This document shows, in pieces, positions 62,485 through 64,000 of a stretch of DNA of 64,000 nucleotides. Within the stretch, counting starts at the first letter, position 1; every line of letters starts with the position of its first letter. This DNA comes from Mesonia ostreae (GTDB taxonomy: Bacteria > Bacteroidota > Bacteroidia > Flavobacteriales > Flavobacteriaceae). A program made the translations under genes and the position numbers. Below the pieces are notes generated by a model. It was not told where the DNA came from and ran no database searches. It saw nothing but the letters and a program-made list of their open reading frames with translations. The stretch is from NCBI RefSeq assembly GCF_031845265.1, contig NZ_JAVRBG010000004.1, positions 1 to 64,000 of the forward strand, given 5' to 3'.

Positions 62485-63268
62485 CTATTTCCGCATCTCC
62501 TTTGCAGCTTCATGATCTAACACATACTCTACTTGGGCTAAGCTTTGCAAAAACGAAGCTGGAATCTCGGGCGTTATTTTACCTTCAAGCGCCTTACGCA
62601 CAATTTCTGATTTTCGTTTCCCTAAGGCCAATAAGAAGATTTTTTTAGCTTGAAGAATGGTGTTTACTCCCATACTTATCGCTTGTTGAGGTACCCGGTC
62701 TAAACCACCAAAATCTGCTTGGGCATCTTCCCTAGTCACCAAATCTAAAGTAACTAAGCGCGTCTTAGATTCAAAGCTAGAGCCAGATTCATTAAAACCA
62801 ATATGACCGTTACGACCAATTCCTAACAACTGCAGGTCCAAGCCCCCCAAAGCTCGCTATTTTATCTTCATAGTCTTTGCAATACTGCACAATTCCGTTT
62901 GCAGAATCCTCCACATGAGGGATGTGAATGTGTTGCGGTTTCATATCTATATGTCGAAATAAATTCTCACGCATAAAGTAAGTGTAGCTCTGGTTATCTT
63001 CTGGAAAAATAGGGTAGTATTCATCCAGATTAAAACTGATGACGTTAGCGAAACTTAGATTTTCAATTAGATGCAAACGAATGAGTTCTTGATATACCCT
63101 TTTGGGCGTATTTCCAGTTGCCAATCCCAAAAATGCCGGCTTGCCTTGCTTTTGTTGCTTCCAGATCAATTCTGCTATCTGATGCGCAACGTATATAGAA
63201 GCCTGCTCGGCATCAGCAAACAAACTAAGGTTATTAGAGCTAGCAGGTTTTTGAAAATTCTGTGACAT
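62485..63268 (-). pseudogene. nagB: Second nagB paralogue, broken by a single-base frameshift
   Basis: The reading frame from 63268 runs normally through LATGNTPKRVY and FNLDEYYPIFPED to KIASFGG, then goes wrong and stops. The rest (DLQLLGIGRNGHIGFNESGSSF to the end) continues in another frame to 62485. The break is at a run of six C on the plus strand (62843-62848; six G in the gene); five would restore the frame. The restored protein would be about 260 residues and very similar to the intact nagB. The cause may be mutation, homopolymer phase variation or a sequencing error. Confidence 0.85.
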
Positions 63269-63749
63269 ATCTATTTATAGTTAATTTATAAAAGGTACTT
63301 GTAGTAATTGGAATTCACCTATGGAAAACGAATTTTTTTTCTGATTGGATGTAACTTATTTACCTAATCTTATCTAGCAGAATAGAAAACACCTTGCTTG
63401 ATTTGTTACGAATAGAAAAAATGTAATAAACCAGAGCGAGGTGGGCCGTTAACTTACTTGCTTATTCTGGCATTACACTGTTAAAACCTATTATCACGGA
63501 ATTTGGAACTTAGACGACAGCTTAAAAATCATCGTAAGTTAGACTCCACTTTCAAAATTTTCTAAATGTATTTTTACATATCCTTTTATTGTCCAGTTTA
63601 ATCAAATAATAGTTTCAATGTAATATCGAGCCTATCGTCTTCTCTCAAAACAGGCTAAAAGTCGAGATACTTTTTTTAAGCTTTCGACTCCGCTCAAGGT
63701 GACAAAACTAGTTTTGGGAATGAAAGCGAATATATAATTACCTTTTACT
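63269..63749. other. 480-bp gene-poor gap before the WecA-like gene
   Basis: No open frame with a supported product. Near 63685-63710 is TTTCGACTCCGCTCAAGGTG followed by ACA, a repeat of a kind I associate with flavobacterial intergenic DNA. The rest is AT-rich and may be decayed coding sequence. Confidence 0.45.
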
Positions 63750-64000
63750 CTAATTCAACAATTTTATCTTTACCGCTCTTTTTTTAAGTGCATTAAAAGC
63801 TACAGCAGCCAATATAAAAATTACGATCATAGCTAGTGTTAAGCCGATGCTCTTAAGAAATAATTGACTTAATATAATATAGAGACCAATCACCAATAAG
63901 TTTATTCCCCCTAACAAGAAGCTGGCTTGTTTATGTGTACGCCCATTATCCAGCAACACGTGATGCATATGGTTACGGTCGGCTTCAAAAGGAGTCTTTC
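63750..64000 (-). CDS. WecA/TagO-like glycosyl-1-phosphate transferase, C-terminal part only
   Basis: The minus-strand reading frame enters at the right edge and encodes KTPFEADRNHMHHVLLDNGR with the family H-x-H-H-x-L-L-D motif, then membrane helices (LGGINLLVIGLYIILSQLF and GLTLAMIVIFILAAVAF) and a basic end. It is the tail of a polyprenyl-phosphate GlcNAc-1-P transferase; the start lies outside the window, so the gene is incomplete here, not truncated. A Met at 63968 is internal. Confidence 0.8.
   Translation of the reverse strand, partial: KTPFEADRNHMHHVLLDNGRTHKQASFLLGGINLLVIGLYIILSQLFLKSIGLTLAMIVIFILAAVAFNALKKRAVKIKLLN

Noticed and set aside
62485..63268. Programmed frameshift in nagB2
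   Set aside because: A run of six G (on the coding strand) with no stem or slippery heptamer, and the intact paralogue has no shift; a mutation or sequencing error is simpler.

Overview
The window is chromosomal DNA from an AT-rich member of the Bacteroidota, almost certainly family Flavobacteriaceae (marine Gramella/Zunongwangia-like is a guess from general gene flavour only). The evidence is the type IX secretion genes porU and porV, the gliding lipoprotein gene gldJ beside murF, the Bacteroidota-only exosortase XrtF pair, a T9SS type A sorting domain, and promoters of the Bacteroidota form TTG-N17-20-TAnnTTTG instead of -35/-10 boxes. Most of the window is ordinary housekeeping sequence. 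Interesting material is concentrated in intergenic repeats, a few unassigned genes and the decayed polysaccharide region at the right end.

Layout. 1-566: gene-free repeat DNA. 567-8903: outer-membrane porin-like protein, rnhB, a large lipoprotein of unknown role, an alpha/beta-hydrolase-OsmC fusion overlapping lipB, and a T9SS cargo protein. 9040-16838: lysS, a DUF937 protein, an unknown membrane protein, a DUF5117-type zinc metalloprotease, a small secreted protein, the xrtF pair and a GAF/fRMsr protein. 16939-21053: hemW and a glycosyltransferase, then an ECF-type sigma factor with a probable zinc anti-sigma partner, and a UbiA-like membrane protein. 21190-28300: gcvP, a stand-alone KAS III, methyltransferase and GT2 operon, and a PafA-type phosphatase. 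28413-34759: mlaE-mlaF, then a tight five-gene operon on the other strand (M28 peptidase, SDR, SprT-like, mannose-1-P guanylyltransferase, DUF389). 34830-38916: pdhA-pdhC (E1 alpha and E2), cdd and a PH-like membrane protein. 39136-47366: porV, porU, gldJ and murF. 47425-47620: two tandem tRNA-Val(TAC) genes. 47683-56134: folC, tonB, exbD and exbB, nhaD, a Glu/Leu-type dehydrogenase, anmK and an acyl-CoA dehydrogenase. 56425-58512: a tiny membrane protein and an OmpA-family porin. 58874-64000: an exopolysaccharide region with two nagB genes (the second frameshifted), wecB, an initiating sugar transferase, at least one gene remnant, and the end of a WecA-like transferase running out of the window.

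How the genes fit together. The envelope dominates: T9SS export and sortase (PorU/PorV), a T9SS cargo, GldJ, TonB/ExbBD energisation, Mla lipid transport, OmpA, peptidoglycan synthesis and recycling (MurF, AnmK), and surface polysaccharide (ManC, WecB, sugar transferase, WecA, NagB). Central metabolism is represented by PDH, glycine cleavage P-protein, lipoate attachment (LipB, which serves both PDH E2 and the glycine system), amino-acid dehydrogenase and acyl-CoA dehydrogenase.

No CRISPR array, phage or intact insertion sequence was seen. The best leads for something little described are the XrtF module together with a 67-residue protein at 56425 whose C-terminus looks like a sorting signal, the sigma/zinc-finger pair at 19378-20217, the 136-bp inverted-repeat element at 38976-39111, hairpin repeats at 16845 and 419, and several promoters that abut the start codon and imply leaderless mRNAs.
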